Positions 11,831 through 23,759 of a stretch of DNA of 64,000 nucleotides are shown here, one piece after another; position 1 is the first letter of the stretch; every line of letters begins with the position of its first letter. Made by a program: the position numbers and the translations under genes. This stretch comes from Larimichthys crocea (Eukaryota > Chordata > Actinopteri > Sciaenidae): NCBI RefSeq assembly GCF_000972845.2, contig NC_040018.1, forward strand, positions 8,590,140 through 8,654,139, given 5' to 3'. The notes beneath the pieces are model-generated. The model saw only the letters and a program-made list of their open reading frames with translations, had not been told where the DNA came from and did no database searches.

Positions 11831-12690
11831 CACTGTCAGATCATTACTCCAGCCTGTTAAAACAGAAAACAGATACCCTCACCTTTCATTTTCTGTTCTG
11901 TGTCCTGATCCGTTTCAAAAGTCCAGATTGGAACATGGTGTGCGCGTCCTGTCGTTTCTGTGATGCACAAAACTTGTGCTGCTTGCCTAATTTTCACAGG
12001 AAATGAATGAAAGCGTTATATTCCTGCACTGACAGACATAAGACACAATCACCAGGCGTCAGATTCACAATGTAAAACAACACATGTTCATAGAAGAAGT
12101 CGTGGAACCAAATTTTACCCAAGACGATTGTCACATCAGTAAGTGATGAAGAAGAAATCTTAACCTGACAGAAATAAAACTATAGAATTCAAATAAAAAC
12201 AGGCCTAAATGATTAGATAGGCAAAAATAAGGACAGTAAAGAGGATGGGGCGGCAGATCAGACAATAACCAGCTCAAGTATCCAAACCAGGAAACGTAAA
12301 TATTCCACTACATTAGGCCGATGCACTAAATATGGAGACTACAAAACATTTTCAGGTGTTCAGTGATTGAAAAAGATAAAATGTGTGTCTGAGACATGAG
12401 ACATGTTAAAGGATTGTGCCCTTATGATATATAAGAATTTAAGTGGGTGGAAAAAAAAAATACAAAAACTAAAATGAATGGTAATACAACTGCAGAAATC
12501 AGCAGCCATGTTGCCATCCATTTTAGCTTTTAACTTCCCTTTGTCCAAACTCATCATCCAAGATAATAAAACATTGAATCACATGGCATGAAGCTTCAAC
12601 CACCGGCCTCTTTCTTCTATATTTGTGCCAACACCTCACTATTTTAACAAAATGTGAAATTGTTTCGTTTTAAAGAAGAATCACGTGTTT
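11831..12690. other. non-coding stretch, nothing recognisable
   Basis: I see no gene, microsatellite or known repeat. Composition is AT-rich with short A-runs (for example near 12450). Confidence 0.5.
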
Positions 12691-12830
12691 CCTCGGCCCT
12701 GAGATCAAAAACCCATGGCCGTGCCGCTGTGGCTGGCTACCACCTCTCACTTCATTGGCCCAATGAAATACAGTGTTCATTAGGCCATTGATCAACTAGT
12801 CTCATCCTGTCACAAGAATACAGCTGGCCA
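12690..12830. promoter_or_regulatory. candidate regulatory block with CCAAT palindrome
   Basis: Positions 12751-12767 (TTCATTGGCCCAATGAA) form a perfect palindrome of 8-base arms around one C. It holds an ATTGG and a CCAAT in opposite orientation, and can also be read as facing SOX half-sites. The flanks are high-complexity and contain ATTAGGCC and TTGATCAA words. No transcript start is evident. Confidence 0.3.
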
Positions 12831-15800
12831 GCGCACCCACCTACACACACACAAACATAGACTCCACACACACCTCTGCGGTGAGACACAGGGCTGGTAA
12901 GTGGGGTCAGAGGTGGCTTGTAGTAATCCATCTAACCAGCGTGACAGCGGCAGCTAATAAATCACTTATTCATCGTTTAATCCATCGTCTGTCGCCACCA
13001 AACTCCCAGAAAACAATGCCTTCACAAAACACAGCAGAGCAAACCCCACATCCATATGGACAGGTGCACCACAGCTTTGGGCCTGCATACACCATCAGAA
13101 AAAAAAGAGCATGTGGAGCTGTTCAGAAAGCAGCTTCTTTAACATGCTGACTTCTTATATATCGCTTTGTTACCTTTACTGTTTTCTTTGTTGTTGTTGT
13201 TTTTCTTTTATCAAAACATGAAACTAACCTGATTAATAATTAAAAGAAATGTTAATTAGCCAACACGTCTTTAATAAACCAATCTGCGTTGTTTATTTTG
13301 AATGCTTGTTTGTGTTGATGTGGAGGATTGCCATTTTGTAAATGCTCTCTGGGATGTTATGGATGATTGGAAACAGATGTTTTTTTTCTTCTTGAAATTG
13401 ACTTGAAAGACAGACAAAGCAAAATAAATTCTGTGCTAATGAAGAAAACGATGGTCCAGATTTACAAGGGAAATGTGTGCAGCAGCTAAGAAAGCAGCTC
13501 ACCACACAGCTGGACTGAACCAGTGCAGCAGCTCAGAGTGCAGAAGGTGGCAGAAGGTTTGATAGATATGTGTGAGACACGTAAGGCAAGACAAATTCCT
13601 TAATGTCTTCACACTGGTCACATCTGTTTTCATATTGATTTTAAGATGATTTTATTAGTTTATCACGACATGGTCTTGGCACCAGGCTTCCTCTCAGAAA
13701 TGGTTTTGGTTTATGGATCAGGACATGCCCCTCAAGATCCTCTGGTTCTTCTCTTTTAGCTGAAAGTAGAATAAAAACATTTTATGTCCAAACCACTGGA
13801 ACAACAGCTGCAAGATTTCATCATAAACTGTTTGTTTTTATTTATTATCATCATCGCTTTATTTATTCATTTTAGTCCATTTTATTTTTGAATCACTTCA
13901 CTTTATTACAGTTATTATTATATTATCATTATTTATTACAATCAACTGTTCTTGTGTAGAATTGAATCAAGTTTATTGTTTGTATTAACTTTTATGTATC
14001 ACCTTATCTTATTATCTTAACTACTCACCTTTTGTTGTCGTCTCTTGTGGTTTTCGTGTTGTTTGATTTTTTTTGAAGTTTGTTTGACTGACTGGTTATC
14101 AAAGAAAAGAAAAGTGAAGTTGCAGCCTGAAGTATTTTGTCAACATCAAACTTCAAATGATCATTTACTCCGGGGCCACACAGGAAGAATCAATAGAAAA
14201 TATGTTATTAATTATCAGAGGCTGAAAGAAATCAAATGGCCGTATACATGTGTCTGTGCTTCTTGATACATCGTCAACGTCAAGACATGTCAAGACCTTC
14301 TTTATACTGCCATTGGTCAAGACCAGGCACTCGTGTCAGGGACATAATATGTTACCCCAAAAATGAAGTCCACAAGCTAGGAAAAATGTCTTCTTTCTAT
14401 CTTTCATTGTCTTCCATTCTATATTTCACTATAGAGCCAGGGAGTGCCCGTCATTCCCATTGTATCAAAACACCAAAAGGTCCTGAGCTTTGTATTGTAG
14501 ATTAAGTTGTCATCAATAACCGAAACCTCAAATATACACCATTACACTGATATTCACCATTTTCTTTTGTTGCTTTTCACCCAGTTTCCACAGTCAATCT
14601 AAAAATAGTTCCCTGGCTGTACGGCTGTGTTGTGAAGGCGATCCTGACCCACCGTGCATATGTGGAAAGAGAGCAAAGAGACAAACAGTGATCACCATCA
14701 GTAAACAGCGGGACCCGGTTGGAAGGGACGACTGACCGGGTCACAGTGACTTTTACACATATAATATATATATTAACTGAACTGTTGTTTGTTCTTATAA
14801 TATAAAAAAAGCTATTTATATCAGTTCCATGCTACTTGTTTTTTTCTTTCTTGTGTCTATTCTAAGTTTTGTGTGAAACGGCTACAAATGCTGCATATTT
14901 GGCAGCAAATTAAAGGTGACGTTTTTTTGTTGTTCTTAAATAAAAAAGAATTGTAAGAAGGATTGTCAGTTTCTTTTTCTTTCAGCGTCGAGTGGGGGTG
15001 GGGGACTTGAGTTTGAGTGACAGTTCTCTGTTAACTACAGCAATAGTGTAAAACTCTTCTGGGGACTCGAGGGTTAATGCACACACCACATTAGCTAATT
15101 TATTTTTAGATAACTGATTCAGTCAAGATTTAGGTCCACCCACTTTATATCAGTTACCATTCAGTCACCACAGCCTTCCCTGTGGCTCATATAAATACCT
15201 TCTGTGCCATGTTTGTGTTTTCCACACAAAATTGTCTCATACTGCTTGAGTTTAGTAAATCAGGCAGAATAAAAAATCAGCCAGTGTTAACATGTCTGAA
15301 ACAAGTGAAAGACGTAAGCCTAAAATAACACCCAAACTGTGACTCCAGCCTGTTGCACGTAACATCTGTGCCTGGAAAAAAAAAGATGCAAAAGTCCAGT
15401 GAATCTGGTCCAATGTAGTGCTGCTAAAATGCATGGCATTGAGTTAACTTCCCCACACAGTTCACTCATGTATAAAAAAACCTCTCATGTCCAGCCTTTT
15501 GAATTAAGGCTGCGCTCAAACCCCATCGCTCCGCTCCACCTCGAAAAAAAAAAACATCCTCATTCCAGCAGCCTTAATTTGGTCTTCCTTTCTTCGTCTC
15601 TACCCATCGCTCCTCTTAATTCACGCTTTTCCAAAGCATGTTGTCTCACCTGACAAGAGAGAGAAAAGGGGAGAACAAACGGGCGGGCGGACTGAAAGAG
15701 AAAAGAAAAGAGAGGGAGGAAAGAGGAAAAGGAAGGGGGCTTGATCGTACAGTTTAATTACCAGCCCTGACTTGTAAGTGCTCTGGTGGGGAACTACACG

Positions 15801-16180
15801 ACCCAGCTACAGGAGACAGCTCCGCTCCATCCCATTAGAGTGGGAACAGAAGGATGCGCTGCTGCCTGTTTCCTCTCGCTGTCCTACAATCCTTCACTCC
15901 TCCTTGGCCTCCCTTTTTATTTCTCTTTTTCTTTGCTTTTTTTTTTTTAAATACTTGCCTCCTTCTCCTCCACACTCCCACTTCTATCAGTTAACTTTGT
16001 TTAACAGGCATGTGGAGTACATAAAATAATTGCTTGCGAGATAAGGCCTCTCTGTGGCATCCCCTTGTCGCTGTGATTGAAAGTCACTGGGTTAAGAACA
16101 TGAGTAAGAGGTTAACGGTAATAAAAATAGCTATTAAGCATATATTCCCTTCCGATGTGTCACTCCGAGAAAAGGAGAGA
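12831..16180. other. non-coding stretch, AT-rich
   Basis: I see no gene. The 13830-13990 part is a T/A-rich low-complexity run of TTTATT and ATTATT words. The 14030-14510 frames have no domain features. 15660-15740 is a purine-rich GA patch. The remaining sequence is unremarkable, with A/T runs at 15371, 15545 and 15939. Confidence 0.5.
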
Positions 16181-16212
16181 GAAAGAGAGAGAGAGAGAGA
16201 AGGAGGGAGGGA
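16181..16212. repeat. (GA)n microsatellite
   Basis: A GA tract with one interruption, continuing into GGAGG words. Confidence 0.9.
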
Positions 16213-16329
16213 TACTGGCACCTAATTACAAGGAGCGCACTTGGCTGCTTTTATCAGTAATTGGACTATATAGCCCTTCATTATAATTTACTTTCTCCCC
16301 CAAACTGTGATAATGCAGACAAGCAGAAC

Positions 16330-16460
16330 TGAGTGGGCCTGTTAGTGGCCCAGAAACTGACACCAGTTAATGGTTAATTATAATGACTAAATTAAAGGAG
16401 TGACGGTGAGAGGGCACTGGATAAAGCTCAGGCACTTAATTTAACAGGATCACTATCAGA
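16330..16460. promoter_or_regulatory. candidate homeodomain-motif cluster
   Basis: Within about 110 bases there are several TAAT/ATTA cores: AGTTAATGGTTAATTATAA near 16366-16384, CTAAATTAAAG near 16387 and TTAATTTAAC near 16435. The stretch is repeat-free and lies between a GA and a CA microsatellite. A cluster of this density is suggestive of homeodomain binding but can arise by chance in AT-rich DNA. Confidence 0.25.
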
Positions 16461-16505
16461 GAAAACTCACGAGTTCAAGATTGGAAATAGTAAAGACAAG
16501 AAAAA

Positions 16506-16526
16506 ACACACACACACACACACACA
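16506..16526. repeat. (AC)n microsatellite
   Basis: A short perfect AC tract of about 10 units after an A-run. Confidence 0.93.
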
Positions 16527-16956
16527 TGCACAGAGGAGAAATTGGTAAAAGGAAAACAACAAAGAATTTATTTTTCTGGGCTTTTATTGGCCTCATCATC
16601 GAAAGCAGGGAGCTGCAGACGTGAATGTGTGTCCAGGGATTAAGAGACCATTAATTGTCTGTTTCAGACTGTGATTGAAAACAGGGTGAAAACATATTTT
16701 CATTTAGGTGTCCACTCGACAGAATGCATCTTGTTTTAAGCAATTACTGCTCTGGACGATGTTACACAGAGGCAGACAAAGAGATGCTGATGTGGCTGTG
16801 GAAGGCCGACAGTAAACACACTTGCAATCAAACTCCATTTCAACCCTTTGAACCGCTGGCTGCTACAGAGGTTAAACTTAGTAATTACATTACAGTTACC
16901 AACCAACAATAAAATGGTGGTAAATAGACTGTACTTATACAGTTTTCTAAGTCTTC

Positions 16957-17140
16957 CAACCACTCATTCACACAAATTCATACACATGATGGCATTGGCA
17001 ACAATGCAAGGTGCCAACTGCTCATCGGTTTTAGGAGCTAACCAGTCACACTCATTCACACCCCGATGGCACAGCCTTCAGGAACACTTCAGGGTTCAGT
17101 ATGTTGCCCGAAGACACTTCGACATGCAGACTGGAGGAAC
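16957..17140 (+). repeat. interspersed repeat (ACACTTCGACATGCAGACTGG family)
   Basis: The block runs from CACTCATTCACACA through GCAAGGTGCCAACTG to GGTTCAGTATGTTGCCCGAA and GACACTTCGACATGCAGACT. I recognise this word order from many fish genomes as a high-copy interspersed repeat of uncertain class. It explains the 116-codon plus frame at 16848-17198, which is not a gene. Confidence 0.6.
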
Positions 17141-17559
17141 CACAGCTGCTCTGTTTCTTTTTTTTTGGGGGGGGGGTCTATTTAAGGGGTTCAGGTAGGG
17201 GGTTCCGTCCATTTTAAGTTCCCATATTATAAACTTTTTCTGTTTAATTAGAAGTTCTGACATCCATTAGAAGACAGAGGATTTGTAGTTTTACGTAACA
17301 AAACACATCCAGCATAGTTTTATATCTTCATTCTCGTGCTTCTTTCTGGAGCTCTAGCAACAACAGTTGTTTTGTGCTTGATCTTTGTCTCATTAATATT
17401 AACGCGGCTCTCTTCTAGGTTGGTTTTCTGAGTGACGCACAGCCAGATAATGGATTATAGCTATGCTGTGGGGGCATGGCTAAGGCAACGCTGCATAGTT
17501 GTGATATCACAACCTTTTGGAATTCCTCATAGCTCATTAAAACGCAGTTTATTAAAACT

Positions 17560-17679
17560 GGTTGTTTGCATTTCTCCATGGATTGAGTGTTAGACTTCCC
17601 GGCCAGATTGATCCGCACTGTGCTGCTTGATGTGGCTAGTCGATAATAGATCAGCTGCTTCTGGGATGCTTCTGAAACA
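17560..17679 (+). repeat. repeat fragment, TTCTGGGACGCTTCT family, copy 3
   Basis: CTTCCCGGCCAGATTG near 17596 and GCTGCTTCTGGGATGCTTCT near 17655 match, in order and spacing, the copies at 21870-22235 and 53965-54400. The match stops abruptly at 17679, exactly where a LINE 3' tail begins. Confidence 0.65.
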
Positions 17680-17730
17680 TCAGAATCAGAATCAGAAGTA
17701 CTTTATTAATCCCTGTAGCGTACCAATCAA
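17679..17730 (-). mobile_element. LINE 3' tail (GATTCT repeats)
   Basis: Read on the minus strand, 17679-17715 is GGGATTAATAAAGTACTTCT followed by GATTCT repeats, the terminus of a fish LINE with a polyadenylation-like AATAAA. The element is strongly 5'-truncated and its upstream limit is unclear. It has inserted into the repeat copy at 17560-17679. Confidence 0.65.
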
Positions 17731-18504
17731 CCTATAAATCTCTAATTATCTGTTCTTGTGGTAATAACAACATATACACAATCACAATTCATATTAATAT
17801 TTTTAAAACTTGTATTAACCTACTTCTGAAAAGATGGCATTTCTTAGTGGCCTAAGTCTGAAAGAAACAATACACGGGAGACCAACATTGAGTAAGAGGC
17901 TTAAAAAAACATATAAAATCAATTACTCATAATTTATTACAACCGAGTTTTTACTTTATTTTACTTTGGTTAGCTCCATCTGGATCCTTTTGTCTTTAGT
18001 GACAGTCAGAGCTGCTGGAACGTAGGACAACATTCCTACAGACTGTGTTTTATGTCTCTGTCTTGTGGTTTGACTGAGTTATGACTCTGCAGTCTAAATC
18101 AAAGTTAGTTAGTTAGCAGAGCCACAATTTACAGCCACAGTTCGCGGCTGAAATGCAGCTTTTCGTTATGGCAAAGTTCATAACTTTCTGCTCAATCCGT
18201 CCATTAGTCTGCACTGCAACATCCATGCCTCACTCCCTCACAAGTACATGCAAACGTTACTGTATCCTGGGAGTCAATAAGAATCTGGACTGTCAGAGGC
18301 ATGACAGGATTTTTACCAACAACCTCGCCGCCGATGGCGCTGCACTCAAATGCGACTCGCTGTCACGAGCAGGATATCAACTAAGATGACACTTGATGTG
18401 TATTATCATAATCGTGCGATTACATGTGTATTTCAGATTTTCCTGCTTCAAATGTGAATCGCGTGTGACACTGTTAAACTCTCCCACACTCCTCTCTCTT
18501 TTCT

Positions 18505-18507
<3 letters not shown>
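17731..18507. other. non-coding stretch, nothing recognisable
   Basis: I see no gene or recognisable repeat. The 78-codon frame at 18153-18389 has no domain features. Confidence 0.5.

Positions 18508-18547
<40 letters not shown>
18508..18547. repeat. (AC)n microsatellite
   Basis: A perfect AC tract of about 20 units. Confidence 0.97.
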
Positions 18548-18549
<2 letters not shown>

Positions 18550-18667
18550 GTAAATCCGTGGCTTTGTGTCGCTGTCTTCTTTGGTCCCTCTGGCTTTGCC
18601 TTAGCAGAGTGGTTGCCCCAACTGATCCCTTTGCATCACACATCTTTGGCGCACTTTGCTACCAAAG

Positions 18668-18740
18668 GTAACCATCATCATCATCAGCACCATCTTCTTC
18701 AGCACCATCATCTTCATCTTCATCATTAAGCTGGATCAAA
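18668..18740. repeat. degenerate (ATC)n triplet tract
   Basis: A run of CATCAT, CACCAT and CTTCAT triplets with frequent substitutions. Confidence 0.85.
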
Positions 18741-21063
18741 ATCATCATCTTGCACCCTTATGAAACAGCAGCCCTCCTGGTTGGCACCCCACGCACACAA
18801 ACATCATCACTCACACACACACGCATATAGTGGCGGATCATCACTGCAGCTCTGTGGCTCTCTAAAATCCCCTGCACCATCAAAGGGAAAGGCCTGTCTG
18901 TCAGTCATGCGGGTGATTATGGGACTGAGTGACAGCGGACGACTGACACTAAGCGGCCGGGCTGAATGCACCTCCTTCAGGCCTGGCAGGTCTGGGTGAC
19001 ACCGGGGGCTGGGCCGCGTCCCTCACGTACGGGGATTAGCCTCGCCAGCTGCCATCTCAGCGCCACTCTGCTCTCAATCACACTAAGTGGCAAACACACA
19101 CACGCTCGCACATAAGGCAACACATGAGGTGAGGGGCATACCACATACTAGAGTACAGCAGCACAAGGTGGTAGACATGCTTTCCTGTATGGACACACAC
19201 AGATACATACATGTTACATGCGGAGAACACATGGTCTGTATTTGCACCCGTGCGAGCGCCAGAAAATGTGCAAACCGTCTGTGCACACACACACACACAC
19301 AGTGAAATCATGAAGTAGTGAAGCTGGCACAGACTGAAAATGTACTGGATTGGTGCATCTGTCACCGCCCCAAAACTACTTCAGTCTTGTCCACACTCTC
19401 CTTTCCTGCTACAGACACAAATTCCTCATTTCAAAGCATGTGCAAGTACAGCTCGAGTACATGCATACATGCTTGCACATAAACACACAAGCAACACACA
19501 CTCAGCAACAGAAACATGCACAAGTTTGCAAGCATCAGCCACTGAATCAGTTTGATTGCATTGTTTTATATTGGAATGGCGTAACTAACCGAGAGACCCA
19601 CCCACGTCATGTCGTTCCTGGCTATAAAATACTTACTCATTTAACTACAAAAACATAAGTAAGGTAGCAGATGGCTGGAGCTGGAGTTTCTGTTAATAAA
19701 ACACACCATCGTTAACTTGCTGTTGACTGTGTTTTATGTCGTTCCCAGCTAAGAACAGTCTAAATAACATAGCATCTTTTACTTGAGTGTTCTCCAGATC
19801 ATGATCTAGTGCAAACAGCTGATAGCTACACGGTGTGTGTTTGCAGAAATGCATATTTAACAGATTCAGTGTGGACAGAAAATGTCTGATATGACATAAT
19901 GCCAGACGCTTGCATTCATTTGGGACAAGGTGTCAGGTCTGCACACAACAGCAACAACACACATTGCATTTCCTGAACGCAGCGCACTGATCTCACTCAC
20001 AAAAGGTAGAAAAGAGCACGTCTCAAGGGACTCTAACTCACACACCGGCGGTTAGCTGAAGTATGATATGACTCTTCACTGCAGAATGACTTCAAGAGGT
20101 GGCAGACACCTGAAGTGTCATGCATCTTTATAACACTAAGTGAACAGGATGTACTGTGTGTGTCCGTGTTTGTGCGTCTCCCCCCAACCTGTATGAGGAA
20201 TTTCTTTTCAGGGCTAGTGAGCACAGCAGTTCCATCAAAACAGTGCAAGTAAATGAACACTGCCATTCAAATCTCAGCTCCTGGTACACGCAGGGCAGCG
20301 CAAAACAATGTGTGTCATGTCTCAAGCTACATGGGTTTAACTGTAGGTGCATTTCAGCCAACCTGTGCATTTTGAATTTGTGCATTAAGACCTTAAAAAA
20401 ACAGACAGACGCACTGCCAGATCTGTCTCATGTCTCTATTGTACCAGAACGTCAGTATGAGGCAAAACAGGGTTTCATGTCACCCTTTTTTCTTTATCAC
20501 GTATCATGATGTATCACAAGATGTGTCCAAATGATCTCTTAAATAAACCATTTTGTCACAATTTATTTGCAAAACAGACTCATGTTTTTCTTCTTTCTTT
20601 CTTTTTGGAATGAGAATTCACTTAAAAACATTTGATTGGAAACATTAAATGTGTGTTTGTGGGCTGGGATCTGCTCATAAATGTAACAAGAGGTTGTGGA
20701 TTTTGATCTCTTCTCTGTGTTCACCCACCTTTTTCTTGTTAAATTGAAGTTGCTGCAGATTTCTCCCCTCCTCACTACAGTAGGTCATGCTTGGTGCCGG
20801 ATGAAGGGTTGCAAAAGACATTTTCTTTTTAATGTTACATTATCCTTTGCAGTGACATTTGGATGCCACTCAAAGGAACACCGACGAGTGCTTGAGTATT
20901 GTTAATGGAGTTGATGAAGGTTTTTTGCCTTTTCTGTCATGACTCACTTCGACAAGGATGATACCTTCCAACGCCGAGCCATCAGCAAGCCTCATTTCAC
21001 CTCTCAATGAGACAGACCATAATGAGCAAGGCTGAAACCTAGATCACTCACTCCCCTCCCTCC

Positions 21064-21067
<4 letters not shown>
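18741..21067. other. non-coding stretch with scattered CA patches
   Basis: I see no gene. Short CA patches lie near 19094, 19195 and 19285-19302. The 18880-19080 part is GC-richer and repeat-free, with TGACAG words (TALE homeodomain type) near 18931, and the region around 20940-21045 is also high-complexity. The 117-codon frame at 20156-20509 shows no recognisable domain. Confidence 0.5.

Positions 21068-21109
<42 letters not shown>
21068..21109. repeat. (CT)n microsatellite
   Basis: A perfect TC/CT tract of about 21 units. Confidence 0.97.
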
Positions 21110-21112
<3 letters not shown>

Positions 21113-21397
21113 CTGCTATACCTGCTGCTTTTTCACCGTACACCTCACTTCCCTCATTAACACCCACACACCATACACAGCCCTCTCCTCCTTCTCTCCC
21201 CCTCCCAACCGTAACCTCTCTAACCTGGCAGACTGCACACCTTGGGCTTATTCAGCAGAGTCAAATGCCAGCCTCTTTCTCTTCGGCAGCCACTCTTCTG
21301 CTCCCGTGCGCTCACATTCACACCTCGCCTGCCTCTTGGAAATGGGATTGTCTGGGATTCCGACTCTGCCTTTCCCCAACGGGATAATTGAAAATGG

Positions 21398-21419
21398 AAA
21401 AAAAAAAAAAAAAAAAAAA
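21398..21419. repeat. poly-A run
   Basis: A run of 22 A residues followed by AGAGAAAGAG. It has no SINE or LINE body on its left, so I do not read it as a retroposon tail. Confidence 0.9.
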
Positions 21420-21819
21420 GAGAGAAAGAGAAATGCCACATGTTCTTCTGTAACCCCTCCTTACTCACACCATGTCTTTTGATAGATGAATGAGACCCAA
21501 CCAGAGGTGTTTATCCTGAGGTCCACATTCACTCCTGGTATACACAAGCAGCCTGTATCTGGATATCTAAAACAACATGTCTGTGCAGTATAGTGTACAT
21601 GCAAGTAGAACACACTGCAAACACAGTGGTGTGTTTAATTAATTCAACTGTCTTCTTTCATCTTTCCTTCAGTCAAATTCATGTCAAATGGATTATTATG
21701 TGACAGGGCCTGACCTCATCGCTCACCAAAGAGGAAATGCCAAGCTCAGCACAGCAGGGTGTATGCTGTAAATAGAGTACGGGGCCTGCACGTGGATCCT
21801 GCAATGGTGGTGGGGCTCA

Positions 21820-22235
21820 CTAAAGGCACTGGGCACGTCTCTGTAGCGTCGCGGCCACAACGCTGTTTTTGGTCCTTCATTCTTCACCAGAAGAATTCCA
21901 GACTTTGAGCCGCCAGACTTTGTTAAATTGCTGATATGTCATGGTTTATGTGCTAATAAATATGCTTTTAAATGTGTAAATATGACAGCTGGTTAAATTG
22001 TTTCCCATTTGGCTTGTTTTTGTGATAGGGTGTTTTATTTTGAAAATGGACCGGATTCTCTATGCCTCTGTTTCTGCGTCTGTCTTCCCGGCCAGCTTGA
22101 GCTGGTCTGTACAGACTCGTGTGGGTCCAGCAAAAAAGAACAAACTGCGTTTTTCTCAGCTGAGCCGTGCAGAGACCTGCTTCTGGGACGCTTCTGAAAC
22201 AGACCTTGGTGGTACTAGTCGGGTTTGAAGTGTCC
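21820..22235 (+). repeat. interspersed repeat, TTCTGGGACGCTTCT family, copy 1
   Basis: Matches 53965-54400 in order: a GCCGCCAGACTTTGTTAAAT block, then TTGAAAATGGACCGGATTCT, CTATGC, TTTCTGCGTCTG and finally GCTTCTGGGACGCTTCTGAA. Both copies have the same orientation. The two frames across it (76 codons plus, 105 codons minus) are repeat sequence, not genes. I cannot assign the class. Confidence 0.75.
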
Positions 22236-22761
22236 AAAATTTCTCTAGTGAAGAAAACAGTCTGTCCGACATGTTGAAAGGTCACCCAATTTCTCCCGTT
22301 CTTGCTCTCTCCAGCCCCACCTACCTCATTTGCATGTTAAGGTCTGATCATTATGCAGGCGGAATCGAGATATTCGAAAATGCTAATACCATCAGGAGTA
22401 AATGCATGATTAGATGTCTTCATTCAGATGAAGTACCCACACAGTCTACATGTTAATACCAGGTGTAAACTGAGTAAAGCAGTCCAACTTTTGTTTGTTT
22501 TCTAATCTGAATATGCAGATTTAGGGGAAGGATGGGGAGCAAAAAAATGAGCAAATATTTCAATTTGTTCTTTGCGGACCATTTTTGATTTATATCAATT
22601 TCATGCCTCCCATCAGGTGCCATATCATAGAGGAAGGTAATAACCCAGAAATAACCTCGTTATGGAGACAGCACTGCGGTCTGGGCACAATGAACTCAGA
22701 GCTGAAGAATTAGTGACCTGGAAAGTGGCAGGGAGAGTTAATGACATTAGCTACATCAGAC

Positions 22762-22788
22762 AGAGAGAGAGAGAGAGAGAGAGAGAAG
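22762..22788. repeat. (GA)n microsatellite
   Basis: A perfect GA tract of about 13 units. Confidence 0.95.
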
Positions 22789-23124
22789 TGGGTGAAAAAA
22801 GAGAGAAAGAATCATTGCCACCATTGCAAAGGAAGGACGCATAAAAATTAAAATGAAAATAAAAGAAAGGATCCTCTGATGCCTCATTGTTCCCCCCCCT
22901 CATCACAGCGCCTTTTGATATCAAGAACACAGCACAGTTATGAGTATTTTACCATCAGCATTATTATTATCATTGCTGTTTGAAATGGAAGTGCAGCTAT
23001 TCTTATTGTTTTTTGAGTCTAATTAGTGGGAAATGGGGGGGAAAAATGTAAAGTAGGCTGTTAATGAATTATTTCCTTTCATGTATTTTATAGTGCATCT
23101 TTTATTGTTTGTAGATTTGACATG

Positions 23125-23200
23125 CACACACACACACACACACACACTTACAGACAATCTCTTTACCTGACAGGCCATGTGTGTGTGTGTGTGTGTGTGT
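23125..23200. repeat. facing (CA)n and (GT)n tracts
   Basis: A CA tract of about 11 units (23125-23147) and a GT tract of about 11 units (23179-23200) are separated by 31 bases. Because CA and GT are reverse complements, the pair is an inverted repeat that could fold into a long stem. Confidence 0.95.
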
Positions 23201-23499
23201 CCGCACACGCATGTATCGCACAATGCAATGACAAGACACGAGAGGAAGCACATGTTTGTTTGCTTGTTTGTTTGAGTCGCTCGTGCGTTAACAAGGGCTC
23301 ACGAGTTGCTCTCGCTAATGCGTAAGCCCACATTTTAACATGAAAAGACAAAACTGGAATAAAAACTGATAGAACAAGCGAGGAAAAGGAGGCAAACGGA
23401 TGATCTGTTTATCAGCAGCTGTTGGTTTCTGCGTTCTTTGAGGAAAAAAACAATAAAAACATCAGTGCGGAAATGCTTCTGGACCAGGACGAGGACAAT

Positions 23500-23700
23500 T
23501 AACGGCTAAAAAAAATTCTGAACGTTATGAAGTAATCACCTCTTTGATATCCTACATCAATACAACTTTGGACACTTTGATATATGAGCCTGCCTTGATG
23601 AGCCGAGTGAATACATTAAAAATATGTTTAATTAGCATTTCAAATCAGCGGCACTCAACTAAAAAAGAATATACAATAAAGGAGAAATATGGCCGTGTGA
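23500..23700. promoter_or_regulatory. candidate non-coding regulatory block
   Basis: High-complexity, repeat-free DNA with AATTAGCATTTCAAAT near 23630 (homeodomain core plus POU-like half-site), GTAATCACC near 23532 and CTTTGATAT words near 23542 and 23576 (TCF/LEF-like CTTTGAT). It is bounded on the right by the GT microsatellite. Function is inferred from motif content only. Confidence 0.3.
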
Positions 23701-23708
23701 GTGTTTGT

Positions 23709-23714
<6 letters not shown>

Positions 23715-23753
<39 letters not shown>
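23715..23753. repeat. (GT)n microsatellite
   Basis: A perfect GT tract of about 19 units. Confidence 0.97.

Positions 23754-23759
<6 letters not shown>

Noticed and set aside
21398..21419. Poly-A run as a retroposon tail
   Set aside because: No SINE, LINE or processed gene body lies upstream, and the run passes into GA-rich DNA.
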